Assembly: GCA_933228895.1 (NCBI GenBank)
Contig: OW121852.1
Location: 107,281,544 to 107,345,543 of the forward strand
Direction: 5' to 3'
Source of the DNA: Platycnemis pennipes
Lineage: Eukaryota; Arthropoda; Insecta; Odonata; Platycnemididae
DNA length: 64,000 nt
A program made the position numbers and the translations under genes. A model generated the notes under the pieces. It searched no databases and was not told the DNA's origin. It saw nothing but the letters and a program-made list of their open reading frames with translations. Of the stretch, positions 21,860 to 33,954 are shown in pieces (the first letter of the stretch is position 1; every line of letters begins with the position of its first letter).

Positions 21860-23725
21860 TTCCCTGATTATTATCATGAGGGCCATATTCCAAAATTGGG
21901 AGGCTTGTGGAAAATCCCCGTCTCCGTTACCCTTACTCACCAATCTACATCTCCTGCATTAAATCTCTTTTTAAAGCGTCGCACCTTCTGCACGCGTAAA
22001 TGTCAACGAAGACAACTATTCATCCTCTATTACGCTCACCTACATCCTTGTAACTACCCTTTACATTTTGTCATTTTTCAAAATGTCCTCCATCCACTTT
22101 TGTCTCCAACTTCTGGTTCCTCCAACCAACTTTCTTTCCTCTACTATCAAATTCAACACTATCTCTTTCGTCTTCCTTTCCAATCAGACAGCCTCCACTA
22201 TGCCCACATTCCAAAAGCCTCTTATTCCCATCCAACGTATTGCCGCTAGGGCCACGATCCTAAGCAAAGCAACACAATGCTAAAGTTTCAGTGGTAATTT
22301 TCTTCAACTCTCTACTTTGAGACCAAATAACTCCTTACTTCTCCTCGCGAATGCTTCCGCCTTGGTAAGCACAATGATCTGCAAAATGATCTTAATATTT
22401 ATGTCTACTTCATCGAAAACATGATAATGTATATCAATGGCCATAAATTCCAAAATTGATGTGATGTAGCTCTCCACTCCGTTCCTGTAGAGGCTAACCA
22501 GATTATATCAACATAGTTCTTCACAATCCTTTCCTGTCCCATAAATCTCATCCCAGGAAAGAATGCAGTTGAGGGAAATTCGACAGTAGCAGAAACAAAC
22601 GTATTTAAGAAGCATTAAAAAGGCAAGAGGCTTTGAATCCTTCAATTAAAGGGAGAATAATGGTAAATGAAGAAAGGTTAGAAATGGATAGTGGATCCTT
22701 ACGTATGGGGGAAGAGGAAAGATATCAATAGGGGGCGTGGGCGTGACGTTTAGCCACATTATAAGGAGAATTCGTGATAAGACTCAGCCATTATTGATAA
22801 AACGTTGAGGACAAGCGAATATATTCCATTCATAGCCTTTCTTTGCAGTTCTTCAATTTATCTTTCTCCTTAACGTTTCCACTCTAGGCACATTCGTTTC
22901 TAAACGTCCATGGAGTTATATCTTCCTCTTTTTAGGATTTCAAGGTTAATTACTTTTCCAATATTCTAAATCAAAAAGGACCATCCATTTAATTCTATCA
23001 GAAAATTTCTACATTCTTCTTTGTCACCGATTTCCGAATACTTCTTGTTTCCAGGAGTAGTTTGAACTATTATTTGCAGTTCACGCACTGTATGTTCAGC
23101 ACTGCTTTCTGTGAGGCGCTCCTTTCCAACATGCTTGATTCAAATGGGTCTGAGGGCCCAGGAAATTGGTTGAAGTGGCGGTGGTTTCGAGTTGGGAGTG
23201 GGGGCAAGTCAGCAAGCGAAAATTAACTCGGTAGCGAGTGAAATTCTTCCTAATTTCCATTTAGCCTACTTGATACAATTTCGGGCGTGAAGGACCACTT
23301 CCCCAAACGAGAGTAAACACTTTATTCCGCCAAACTCTCAATTAAGCCATTGATTTTTGAGCTCCTATTTAGGGACTATCAAGATTTGAACAGAATACTA
23401 TTGAACACGCTTCATGGAGGGCAAATAGATTTAACTTTCTGATGGTATACTTCTACGAAGCCTCCACTCGTAAATATAAAGTGGAACTTTAAACTAGAGA
23501 TTAATAAAGGGCTTCTTCCTTTTCATCAATGATCTAAGCGTCTAAATATACATTGATTAACTCAAATTACCTACTAAAGCATTTATCTTTACCTATTTTT
23601 TTACTTCTTATTGCCGTCCAACACTTCCCATCTAGCAGTTTTTGCCTTGCCGGCACAGTTCTTCCGCGCATCCTCGCCAAAACCTGGAGTCAACAAATAC
23701 CTACTTCCCTTTAGACGCTTCACAC
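21860..23725. other. No feature seen; pyrimidine-rich to 22.3 kb
   Basis: The pyrimidine-rich plus strand at 21.93-22.26 kb has the composition seen over the antisense LINE at 12.8-13.7 kb. Its minus-strand translation shows no LINE motif I would accept. The rest is AT-rich without recognised features. Confidence 0.35.
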
Positions 23726-23730
23726 GATTG

Positions 23731-24259
23731 AATGGTGGCGTTTACTCGGAGCCGAAATCGCCATGTTGTACACAAAATCGTTAGATGGAAACGAAAAATA
23801 AATTTTAGTGAAAAAATTAATCTTCTACATAGAGCTATTCACTCATAAATCAAAAATTAAAATAAGCAAAAGGAGACGCCCTACGAAGAAGCTGCTTTGA
23901 CACTTACTATGTCATCCACCTCCCTTCCTTGACTGTTTTTTTTTACGGAAAAGAAAGGGTGTGGAGGGGGGAGGGGTTGGAAGGTCTGCTCGCACAGATC
24001 CTGTCGCAACCGCTCCCATTGGCAGAGTCAACTGTGTGTCCCCCATTGAGATTAGGCGAATTAGCTTTGCGGGGTCAGTTGTGAGTGGATGGAGTAAGAC
24101 ATGCATGCCCACTTTTCCGAAAGGGTTAAAAACATCAGTTTTTCGCCGCCTATAACTCGAGAACTAATTGACGGATCGAAAAACGGAAACATACGGGTAT
24201 TTTTATTTTACAAACTCTATCAGATTCGGCAGTAAAAAAACGCGGTAAACGACCCCATT
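23731..24259 (-). repeat. Repeat family X, copy 1 (reverse orientation)
   Basis: About 529 bp, the reverse complement of the copies at 56600-57138 and 59549-60070. The ends are short imperfect inverted repeats: AATGGTGGCGTTTACTCGG on the left, and CGGTAAACGACCCCATT on the right (reverse complement AATGGGGTCGTTTACCG). Its minus strand contains GCCGAATCTGATAGAGTTTG, ATAGGCGGCGAAAAACTGATG and AACCCTTTCGGAAAAGTGGG. No transposase-like frame exists. The small plus-strand frame at 23961-24155 has a counterpart in copy 2, but this follows from the repeat itself. Inverted ends suggest a non-autonomous DNA transposon, unproven without clean target duplications. Confidence 0.75.
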
Positions 24260-24261
24260 TC

Positions 24262-26785
24262 AGCCAAGACAATTAACGAATACACATGAGAGAACTAATA
24301 TACTACAAAAATTATTCCCAAAATAGTGTCCAACCAACGGTCAGTCTCAAACTTGAGGAAAGACCTCACTATGCCTAATTTATCACGCCAGATCCAGTTC
24401 AATGCCATACCCCATTAACCTGTGGTGTCCGTGGAATCTCTGATATCCGGACATCAGATGGTTAGGGATTCCGATTAGACCTTTCCCAGATTTGATCCTC
24501 CGTTCAGTAGCCGATCAATTAACTTTCTTGTTTTATTTTCAAGGTAACAGAAAATTATAGAAGTGGTTGAACTTACCATTACGAGAACACAGTGATAGAA
24601 ACTGGAGTGAAAACAGTCTGGTACTCACCTGAAAGAGAACAAGACAATAACTCTTTAAAAACAATTTTTATAAAGTTATAAATTAACAATAGTAATCTTT
24701 CTTATTGAAAATATTTCGTAGTCACCACATTTCACATTTTTAATGATATTGATATATATTTGACAAATAATATCGACGTGATAGTAGCTACAGAATGAAA
24801 ACATACGGAGGGGTTTATGATAGCGGGAGCAGAAATTAGATTTTATGGACAATTCAGGAGATGACAAGTATTTCCGGTTCCTCTGAAACCACATGAAAAT
24901 GGTATTCACTCTATAGAATTATCTGCTGATAGAATAATTACCGAAGAACTTCAAGAAAAACGGTTACTGTTAAGAGTATACTGATTCTTTCGAGACTACA
25001 GGAAAAAACTAATTATTTTAGCAGCTAACGTAGTAGTTTGTAAAATCGATATTTACACCGAAAAATTACAAAATAATGAAAACCTAAGGCAGAATGTTCT
25101 CATACAAGCCATGCCTAGAGAGATATCAATATTAGGATAACCCGCAAAGCCACATAATGATGCTATATAAACCTCAGGATTCTCGCGATTGACATTGGCC
25201 TATGATTTGGATTCTTAGAATGGCAATAGTAATTATTGTACTAAATTTAAACAATGCTAAAGAAGAGGTCTCGGTTTAGTAACTAATAACGCCAATGATT
25301 TTACGAACTTATAATTGAAAGACTACATTGAATGAATTCCCATGAAGTATTCAACATTCTTGACGAAAAGTAATTTAATAGTTTACCATGAAAGAAGTTT
25401 GTATTGTTGTCAATTATAGTTGCCACATATAACTGGCAGTAAAACATAAGGAATCTATTCGGCATTCTTGCTCAGCGAAAACTACAACAAGTATTACATT
25501 ATGAGTGAGCACTTGGCAGTAGAGAGAAGCTCGGCTTCTCTCGAATCCATAGATTAGAAGGAGTAGACTAAGTTATTTCCAAGTAGAGAATAATCAGAAT
25601 ATCTAGTACTAGAGCAAAATGTATTATAGAACTATTCTTGTGCTTCACCAAATACATTAGCTAATAAATATTTAATTTTTTTACCAATAATGCGTAATGC
25701 AGAACAAACAAATAAAAATGGGGCTGAAATACTGAGGGTGACAATAAATGGGGTCGCAAGGACAAAAACAAATAAAAATCATAATATTCAAATTTCCCTC
25801 TCGCATACACCAGCGTAAAATATACCACAAAATTTTGCGGTTCCGCTTTTTGAACTTATAATGAGATCCTGTGTAGCTCCGTCTGCTCCAGGCCTAAGCC
25901 GTGCACAACAAAGGAAGGATGCACACAGATGCGACGCAGTCACGACCAGGAAACTCTACGAAGGCCTTCGATCGCAAGCCCATCTATCTATTTACGAGGT
26001 ACAAAACGCTCACCACGCAAATCCTGTGCCTAGGATGGTGAGAGAGGGCGGGGAAAAAATGCACATAGATTCCAGCCCCGGGATGATCCGCTCGTCGGCA
26101 TATTCTCCCTCCAGCAACGGAGCGAAGCTGGCCTGATATCAACTCAACTCGACAACGCTTCTTCACAGCCGTCCCTACCTCCACCGCACGCTTCCCCCGT
26201 AACCACCCACCAAGAGAGGACGAAAAAGTTCTCCGTCAAACCCCTAAAACGCTTCCCTCTCCCCCACACATCCACCCGCAAAGCATCCCGGGATTCCCCA
26301 CCCTTTGCCCTCACCGCGGCTCACCTTAAACCCCACCGTCTCGCCCCAAAATCCTTCCTCTCCCTCGAAAAGTTTCCAAAAACCCCACTTTCCACTTTAA
26401 TCTTCCTCCCGGCACTCTCCCATGGGGGGATTCGTTTTTAACCACAGCAACTCCCTAGAGCATCCATCCCCGTCTTTTTTTTCCAACTCTTTTATCGGAA
26501 GGTAAATAAATATGTTCGGGAGATATTCCCGGAACTCGGGCGGGAGAAATCATTCGCCGGACTGGAGGTATTTTCGCGCCACACACGTGAATGGGATAAT
26601 CCCCTTTCGCCAAGAAAGGCTACCCCACGCAATAAATTATGTGTGAGGAAACGGCAAGTGCTCTGGGGATCACGGAAATGACAATTTGGTCCAACGATCG
26701 AAACTAATCTTATCTTAAAGAGTGGCTCGTCAGGAAACAGAGGACTTCCAGATCTTCTAGAGAAAGTGCAATACACTTATTACCT
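24262..26785. other. No gene; GC-richer patch at 25.86-26.48 kb
   Basis: 24.26-25.85 kb is AT-rich with nothing recognised, apart from a small palindrome GAGAGAAGCTCGGCTTCTCTC near 25522-25542. 25.86-26.48 kb is richer in C and has an open plus-strand frame of 91 codons (25861-26136) with an ATG but no motif. Confidence 0.35.
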
Positions 26786-26794
26786 CGCCAGTAA

Positions 26795-26913
26795 TATTCA
26801 ATAACATAAATAAATTCACTTTTTAAAATTTCACAGATTTCAAGTCGAAACCTAGGTCGATTTTAATAAATCTGTGGAATTTTACAAAGCGAATTTATTT
26901 ACGTTATCAATAT
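26795..26913. repeat. Small fold-back element
   Basis: The arms at about 26795-26841 and 26867-26913 are reverse complements over some 45 bases with several mismatches: AATAACATAAATAAATTCAC on the left against GATAACGTAAATAAATTCGC read back from the right. The centre holds the near-palindrome CGAAACCTAGGTCG. It has no coding capacity and only one copy was seen. A short MITE or a MITE-derived hairpin is likely. Confidence 0.55.
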
Positions 26914-26914
26914 G

Positions 26915-28610
26915 TGGTTCCACGAAGTCAAGCATAGCAATTTGCTATAATATTTAATATTATAGCACGAACATTTTTAAGGTCACACATTTGAATAAAA
27001 ATGCATTACTGGATACATCGTAATCAATTATTCGTCCGTAGCTTTCTGCGCGCTAAGTTTATTTTAAAAACATATTTCGTGAGAGTGTTAAAACCAGATA
27101 AATTTCGTTTTAACGTGGACGTAACTAACGCTGAGATGATTAAGGAATCGAAGCCCGTTTCATTTTAGAGATGTTTCTTTTCCGACTATTTCTGCTCCAC
27201 GAAACTATAACAACCCTCGATCCTGGTGACCAATACAGCTATCTTAACTCAGAAGTAATATAAAAACATTTAATATACAATCTAACCTTTTAAGGAAGGC
27301 CATTTTCGGTATTTTAACCAGAAAAGCTCAACTGAATGATAGCCATGTAGCTCCTAGCGCACGCTACGAGAAAGAAAGCCTTCACCTGGAAATTGAACGA
27401 TTTACGCCATTAATATTCAACATTCTAGGCTATTTTCCCAGAACACAGAGGCAGAAAATAAATATGGTCTCAGGCATAGCACATCACTTTCTCACACCTA
27501 TCTTCCCGATTCTCGAGGATGGCCACCAGGTCGACCAAGTATCGGTGACTGTTTCTTCTCCATTCAATTGGCTTTTGGACTTCAATTACTTCCCGGATCT
27601 TTTGTCTTCAGGCAATTCGCTCAGTTTTCATCATAAAATATAGTTATTGATGAAGAATTCGAAAGTTTCTGGATCCAGTGTTTCTGGAATTGAGGCGACG
27701 ATTTCTTGAAAAATCTCCACTGTGCATTGCACGTGAATACCAATAGAAGTTTATAAGAACAAGTTGAATTTTTATTAGTAAAATGGAATTTCTCACAATA
27801 TACAGCCATGGTTATTGGGCTTCACTTTCACACATCCATTTAGCATCCCGAGACGATATTTCATCACCGAGAACAAGACCTTACATTGAATGGACCAGGT
27901 GCGAATGACCCTCGCCATCGAAGCACCCATTAACATTACTTCTATTCCTGAATGAAGTGACTGGAAGTGAAATTAACATACTTAGGAAAAGAGAAGAATT
28001 TCCGCAGCATCAACGCAACCAGCATTATAGAAAACCGCAAACTGCAACTAATCTGGAGATTACATTCTATATTTTTAATTACTTTATTCGTCACTTTTTT
28101 ATATTTAAACTGGAGATAAACCTTGCTACAGCCAGCATAGGGACACTCTAATCCATAATCCAAATATTTTATGCCTTACCTTATTCCTCATGACTTGCTC
28201 AGTGCTTAACGTAAAATCCTCATACCTTCCGTATGCGGCAATGTGCCTTGAAGCGCATCAATTCGTATTTTTTTCAGAAAAATAAAGACTAAAATGTTTC
28301 ATCCTTTTTAATTAGCTCTTAAAACCCCGAGTTAAACCGAACTTCATCGTCCTTGCTCAAAAACTTCCTCATAAACGATAAATATTTCATGAGTGGCTTA
28401 AGTACTTAAATATAACATTATTTTATTCTTCATACATGCATACATTTGTTTCATTATCTTTAATACCCTAATATGAATGAAAGTATGTAGTATTTAAATA
28501 TGCACATTTCCCTATTATAGAGACTATGTTACATTAAAGACCATGTATTCACCTGTATCTGGACACCCTAACCTAAAAATCCTCGCTTTTCAATTTTCAT
28601 GGTTCAAAAC
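26915..28610. other. No feature seen, AT-rich
   Basis: This contains a perfect 23-base palindrome, GCTATAATATTTAATATTATAGC, at 26944-26966. Otherwise there are only short frames and no recognised repeat. Confidence 0.4.
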
Positions 28611-28612
28611 TT

Positions 28613-28746
28613 CGTAGGAAATCGCAGGTGGCCCAGGGAAAGGAAGTGCCACCCTACCCTGAATGTATTAACTTCACACGACAATGGCTTAGTACGGGGT
28701 GAGTTCTACCCTAACCTATTAAGGACCAACCTTCGAGTTGAACACT
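28613..28746 (+). repeat. Repeat family R, longest copy
   Basis: It starts GGAAATCGCAGGTGGCCCAG, continues AGGAAGTGCCACCC, and ends with the AATGGCTTAGTACGGGGTGA block shared with 21261-21323. The first half is shared with 54606-54660. All three copies lie on the plus strand. Class unknown. Confidence 0.6.
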
Positions 28747-28749
28747 GAT

Positions 28750-29565
28750 TTAATATTCGTTAACGTAAAATATGTGATAGAATAACGGCAAATATTACAG
28801 CAACATTCCGGGCGTAATGGAAGTAACAACACAGGTACTACGAAGTCGAAGGTCATAAAGAGAAGGGAATGTAACACGTTAACCTCCACGCAGACCAATT
28901 TGCTGCATCTGGAGCGCATGTGGATTTAACAGCCTCTTCACGGGAATCAATTATCAACACCATTGCCGTCCTAAGTTCATTGCTCCACACTGCAAAGGGC
29001 GGTGGGGAATTTGGACGACTCGCATGATGAATACACAAGAATAAAATAGAAGTGGCTGTGAACACTTGTTTGCATTGTCAATGGTCACTTGAATATACAC
29101 TTTAGAGCGATCTGATCAATGCAGGGCGGTGAAAAATGAGCTGTAATAACTGCCGACGAAAGACGGGTACAACGCTGAACTGCTTATTGATATGTTCGTA
29201 AACCTTGGATTGCAAAGCGTCGAACTTCTTTTAGACTCCTTCTGACCCACGGGACAAAACTGAATACTGTCCATGGAGCAATGTTTAAACTTAGTGTCAA
29301 AAAAATTTCACGACACGAAAACGTTTCACGACTTTGGATAAGGGAGCATAAAATTTGTTAGTGCGATTAGAACAAATACACGGTTTCATGCAAAGATAAC
29401 AAGTACACAGGACTTAATTAATTTTTCTGCTTTCAGGGGAGAAGACCGACAACTAAGTAAATCTACGCCATTAAGGATACGAGCGCATTTGCGAAGAGGA
29501 AGGAATTTATGGCGTGCACAGAAACCTGGCGTCGGAATTTGCTTAGTCTTATGAAAGGTAACATC
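28750..29565. other. No feature seen
   Basis: Only short minus-strand frames are open. No motif or repeat was recognised. Confidence 0.4.
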
Positions 29566-29569
29566 GGAT

Positions 29570-29765
29570 CATTGTTTTACGTCCCAATCGACGGACAGAG
29601 TACTGAACTTGGCATGCTCTCAACACCACACTCAATTTGAGACCGGTCATTAACTTATTTTTGGAGCACCAAAGGCACTGAGAAAGGTCTCGCTCTTGGG
29701 ATTCAAACCCAGGTCTCGGCGATAGGAAACCAGCACGCCAGCCACCACACCAACCCGATCCCGGA
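29570..29765 (-). mobile_element. tRNA-derived SINE, family B
   Basis: The minus strand begins near 29764 with GATCGGGTTGGTGTGGTGG (box-A region), and box B GGGTTTGAATCCC at 29698-29710. It ends with the core CCGTCGATTGGGACGTAAAA at about 29578-29598. The stretch beyond the core is missing. The head is the clearest of the family. Confidence 0.75.
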
Positions 29766-29769
29766 TTTG

Positions 29770-31055
29770 TATCATGCCTGCTTTCACATGAGTTCCCTAT
29801 ACGCCTTATTCCCAAAGGAGGAAATTAACACTCCGGAATGTAACACAAAAAAGTCAGAAAAACTCATGTAATGACTTTTCCAAAGCACGCTATACTCAAA
29901 TTTATTGTTGATATCAAAGAATACCCATATATCATTGATATAGAATAGCATTGACACCCGTCACTATCGATTAACTTTCTGAAATTGCTAGTGAACATCG
30001 ACGAGAAGAAGAGATGCAAGGGCAATCCTTCCTCGAAATATTCATTGCATTACACGCCCTATATATAAACTCAAAATGACAACAAATGTCAGTTTCACTT
30101 CCATGGTCCATGTGCACTTGTTGTCGATCCAAACGTATCTAAGAAAAAAATCAGTAAAGGTTTAAAAGGTCAATGAGGAAGATAGATGTTACATTTCATA
30201 CCTGAGATAATGCACCCTGTCAGAGAGGAAAATCAATATCGAAGGCGATTTCGAAAAAGCTAATAAATGCGAGAATTTTGCGTACGTTCTTCTCCAGGGG
30301 CGAGAAACTAGGTCTTTGCGTTAGGAAGAAGAAATTAGATAAAGGCTTTTGAGTCGAGGGTTAGGAAGAAAATGGTTTATATGATATGAGCGGAATGAGA
30401 CGAACGAAGGAATTGTGCACGTGGTAGGGGAGGAATGAAGTTGACAGAAGAAAGTTAGAACTGATGACGAACTGTGACATAATAGGACTCCAACGAAGGT
30501 AGTGGGTGGGAGAATGATTGATACCAGCGGAAGAGGGAGCAAAAAAATAGATATTTGTACGGCACGAAGTAGGAATTCGAGCACCTAAAACTGGATATCA
30601 CACAGATAAGGGGCTGTCCAAAGACGTACCAAAAATGATTGAATTGAATGATGATGAAGGCCATTTTATGTGATGAGGTAAGAACGCACAAAGGATTTCG
30701 CTATCCTCTATCAATGGGATGCTAGCAAGGTATTTTTTTAACCAAAATAAACTCAATTCTCTCAAAAAAGCCTGAACGTCTTCAAAGGTGACCGCATTCA
30801 GTGATCTTGGTCAACGGCCAATGCATCTCACGGCTAATATCCTTCGAGCAAAGAACTCCGAGAGTTCCAATTTATCAATGTTCCTATCTCCGCTGGAGCA
30901 CGATCGACAAGGGAACCCTTCCACCCTTTTTTCCTCCATTTAAACTAAGGGTATGATTGAACAAAGTCAAAAGCGGTGATCTCAAAGCTTTTGCTCTGAA
31001 TGCACGGCATTACTTCTCAAAGATGGCTTCCTCAAGAATTGCTACCACAAATTCT
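29770..31055. other. No feature seen
   Basis: 30.30-30.59 kb is purine-rich on the plus strand and was checked for LINE motifs without success. No other feature was recognised. Confidence 0.35.
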
Positions 31056-31059
31056 ATTA

Positions 31060-31450
31060 AAATCATCATCATTGGTCAACAATCCTAAGAGTTGTTAGAC
31101 GCAACCCTCCAATCGATTCTTCTATCGGCCAGCCTCTTCATATTAACATAATTCCTCTCTTTCACATCCTTCACGACATGTTCCATATATCTCATACGAA
31201 GCCCTTTCCATTCTTTCCGTTCACAATTCCCTCGCCAACTGTCTTCATCAGGTCATCATGTCTCATGATGTGGCCGATTAAGTTGTCCTGTCTTCTTCTT
31301 AGAATGTTCAGCAGAGTTCTCTTTTCTCCCACTCTTCTTAAGACTTCTTCGTTTGTCACTCTGTCGATCCATTTTATCTTCACCATTCTTCTGTAGCAAC
31401 ACATTTAGAATTCTTCCACCTTTTTCTCCTCCGCTGCTGTCAATTAACAT
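31060..31450 (-). pseudogene. RTE/BovB-like LINE, 3' fragment
   Basis: The minus strand opens near 31448 with TAAEEKKVEEF, a stop, then CCYRRMVKIKWIDRVTNEEV, RRRQDNLIGHIMRHDDLM and EGIVNGKNGKG. This is the C-terminal segment (YRRMLRIKW-x-DRVTNEEVL ... IGHI-x-RHD-x-L ... GK-x-GRGRPR) of the LINE family seen at 49.7-51.9 kb. The noncoding end retains the AATATGAAGAGGCTGGCCGA block and an ATCATCATC tail (GATGAT on the coding strand) at 31062-31072. The reverse-transcriptase core is absent. Confidence 0.75.
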
Positions 31451-31454
31451 ACCG

Positions 31455-31780
31455 ATCAATAATGAAACTAGATACCACGAATAAGGAGATGCTGGAGGCA
31501 TAAAAACACCGAACGCTGGAGGTACATGTCACACCGAAAGATCCACGGCCAAAATCCCTTAAGGACGTAAACTGTATGCCTGAGAACAACGGGAGATTGG
31601 CCTCCACACCAATGACCCTGGCCATCTCAACGACTTAACCTTTACCAATCTCTTCCTCTACCATATGTTGTGTTACCACCTGAAAATCCACGACCCAATC
31701 ACTCTTCCCCTAATTCCTCCCCCTCAACCCACCCTCTCAATTATTCCCCCGCCCCTCCTCCACTCGTTTCCTATACATGC
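31455..31780. other. No feature seen, C-rich in part
   Basis: 31.68-31.78 kb is markedly C-rich on the plus strand. No coding or repeat feature was recognised. Confidence 0.35.
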
Positions 31781-31794
31781 GGACACTCAAAGTG

Positions 31795-31865
31795 AGTTTC
31801 ATTTGTACCTGATGACAGCCGAAACCGGTAGTTCATACTAATGAATCAACCCGGTGAACTCACAA
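31795..31865 (+). other. Possible decayed Penelope-like element end with hammerhead-like core
   Basis: CTGATGACAGCCGAAACC at about 31814-31831 contains the two strands of a hammerhead core (CTGATGA and GAAA) in the right order and close together. The self-complementary CCGG blocks and the GTGAGTT/GAACTCAC pair could form flanking stems. Arthropod Penelope-like elements carry hammerhead motifs in their terminal repeats. Here the stem II strands do not pair and the linker before CTGATGA is too long, so a working ribozyme is unlikely. This is a resemblance only. Confidence 0.25.
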
Positions 31866-31869
31866 AGAA

Positions 31870-32312
31870 GCTTTGGTTATGGAAATATTCCACAAAATAA
31901 GTCCAATAAAATAAAAAATAAAAACCAAGTATGTAGTAACTGCGTTCAAATCAGTTTGCCGAGATGTTACACATTATCAACATAAAGGTGCGCATAATTC
32001 GCAATTCAAAGAGAACCGATCCCCTAACGTTCCCACTTCACCGGTGGTCTACCATATCAATCCGGTTCTGCTGAAATCAAGCAGCCGGTTCGCCGAAACA
32101 AATTCATCATGAATTGAATAAGGCCGAAATACGAGTGGCCGATAGGTGTACAGCTCACTGAAGTACCAAGCCAAACTGATTTAATACATTTGAGGAGCGA
32201 CGTACTTTTCGCATATAAGGCCGTACTCGTGCTTTGATTGTCACGTCATTAGCTCGGAGAAGTCAAAGATCTTAGGTCCCACTCTTGGTTCTGGAGATAT
32301 TTCCTCCTTTGG
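31870..32312. other. No feature seen
   Basis: No coding, repeat or tRNA-like feature was recognised. Confidence 0.35.
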
Positions 32313-32314
32313 CA

Positions 32315-33112
32315 GATACAAAGAATATTAGGGAAAAGTGAGGAGAGGGTGAAGGAACTTTGCTATTTTTCAATTGTTAGACCACACTTAGAATATGCTG
32401 CGAGCATATGGGACCCTTATGAAGCAGGCTTAATTTACGAATTAGATCGAGTACAAAGAAGAGCGGCGAGATATGTAAAAGGGTGTTACGATAGGGAAAG
32501 CAGAGTGTCTGGTATGTTAGCCGAATTGGGATGGGAATCGCTGTCACAGCGCAGGCTGAATTATAGACTTAATCTTCTGGGAAAATTTAAGGAGGGACAT
32601 TTCATTAATGACGTTAATCATATATTGCTGGCTCCGACTTATTATGGTAGACTCGATAATTCTAGTAAAATTAAGGAGATAGATTGCAGGACGGACAGGT
32701 TTAAAATGCCATTTTTTCCGCGTACGATTCGCGATCAGAACGTTAAACATCGCGTAAATCGGTAATAATTATAGAGGTAATATTCAGAGTAGGTCGATAG
32801 TTTTTTTTTTAATTGTTTTATTACCTGCATGTTCAAATCAACGTGTGACTTGCATGCAATGCCTTTTTTTGCATGTATGAGTAACTATGAAATTGGTGTC
32901 GGGTTTCAAGGCATGCATGGTCTTCATGGGTGTGTCCTACATGATTGGGATTTGGTAGTTTTTCTTCTTTTTTCCCCAATTACTTTTAAAGGTGTAGTGA
33001 TTGCTTTGTGGTGTTCATTTTTGTTTGTTGTGTCATTGCTCCTGGTGTGGATGCACCCCCTACCACACACCCTAGAGGTGGCTTGCAGGGCATGTCGTAG
33101 ATATAGATATAC
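32315..33112 (+). mobile_element. CR1/L2-like LINE, 5'-truncated, second long copy
   Basis: It starts inside ORF2 near 32315, keeps the reverse transcriptase C-terminus to the stop at 32763-32765, then a 3' UTR of about 345 bases. The UTR ends in CCCCCTACCACACACCC, GGTGGCTTGCAGGGCATG and TAGATATAGATATAC. The UTR is longer than in the 11.76-12.56 kb copy, so the two represent different subfamilies or one has an insertion. Confidence 0.8.
32330..32765 (+). pseudogene. LINE ORF2 C-terminal region, second copy
   Basis: The frame runs RVKELCYFSIVRPHLEYAAS, IWDPYEAGLIYELDRVQRRA, ARYVKGCYD, LGWESLSQRRLNYRLNLL and CRTDRFKMPFFPRTIRDQN, then stops. It is colinear with the copy at 11.76-12.34 kb but starts about 40 codons later (no KYLG motif). 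It keeps IWDP where the other copy reads ILGDP. No internal stops are present, yet the catalytic core is missing, so it cannot encode an active enzyme. Confidence 0.85.
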
Positions 33113-33114
33113 CA

Positions 33115-33635
33115 ACACACTCCCTTACTAAAAAAATACCGGGACATCCGCAAGCCTAGATGGCGCCTTTTTGTAAAATTTGTCATAACGAAATTGTTTT
33201 TGAGTAATTCATTTCAAATTTTGCTACGTCATAGATAAATATATGTTCCACATTATATCAAAGGAGAACAGCAGTGGCCTGTATTTTCTTTAAATGAGTG
33301 ACAAAGTTCAACTCGCTTCCCGGAACTTCTCAGAACCCTGAAAAAACGGCTTTAATACATTTCTTGATAAAAAATTGTTTTGCGTAAGCAAATTAAAAAT
33401 ACTATTTTCACATTAATTAACGAGCAACAAAATAAACTTTAGTTTGGTGTACTTTTTTAATCGCATGAGCCTTTTTCTGAAATCGAGTGACAGACTTATG
33501 TTACAGTTAGCAGTGGTGAGAGACAAGTAATATTTTTCAGTAAGTTGCATATCGAGCTTTTTTACAGATTACAGGATCCATTCTCGAGAACAGTGATTTC
33601 TTTGAAGCCCGCCTCTGCTTTAAGAATGTTCTTCT
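33115..33635. other. No feature seen, AT-rich
   Basis: AT-rich with no coding or repeat signal recognised. Confidence 0.35.
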
Positions 33636-33637
33636 CT

Positions 33638-33720
33638 CGCAGTTCTTCTCTCGATTCTCTCTCGGCTAATCTCTTCATATTTATAAAATTCTCCTCTTTC
33701 ACTGCCATAACAAGTTATAC
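33638..33720 (-). repeat. 83-bp inverted copy of a LINE 3' segment
   Basis: This is the exact reverse complement of 34062-34144 as far as I can read it, base for base. It represents the C-terminal coding and early 3' UTR part of an RTE-like LINE (coding strand NFINMKRLAERESREEL). It has neither the upstream domain nor the GATGAT tail, so it is not an independent insertion. Confidence 0.8.
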
Positions 33721-33954
33721 AATCTTAATGGCTTGTAGAGACGAATACTTACGGTCAGGAAGATTTTCCTAAAAATGACTTTGAGAAACATAAATTCAGG
33801 GTAGCAAGGCCGGTCAAGGAAAACTTTTTCCTCGAGAAATATTAAACACAATTAGTGGATGTTTATAGCGACAGAGAAAATTTTCCACACTGGACAGAAA
33901 AAAGGCAATTTTCACTCAGAGTAGAAAGGAGTGGCTTCTTAAAACGTGATGGAG

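Noticed and set aside
21930..22300. Possible antisense LINE in a pyrimidine-rich stretch
   Set aside because: Minus-strand translation gave only a weak WRQKWMEDILK string and no ordered set of LINE motifs.
23961..24155. Small frame conserved between two copies of family X
   Set aside because: Conservation follows from the repeat being similar as a whole. The frame is not kept in all three copies and has no motif.
30300..30590. Purine-rich plus-strand stretch considered as LINE endonuclease
   Set aside because: No endonuclease or reverse-transcriptase block is in order, and stops are frequent in all phases.
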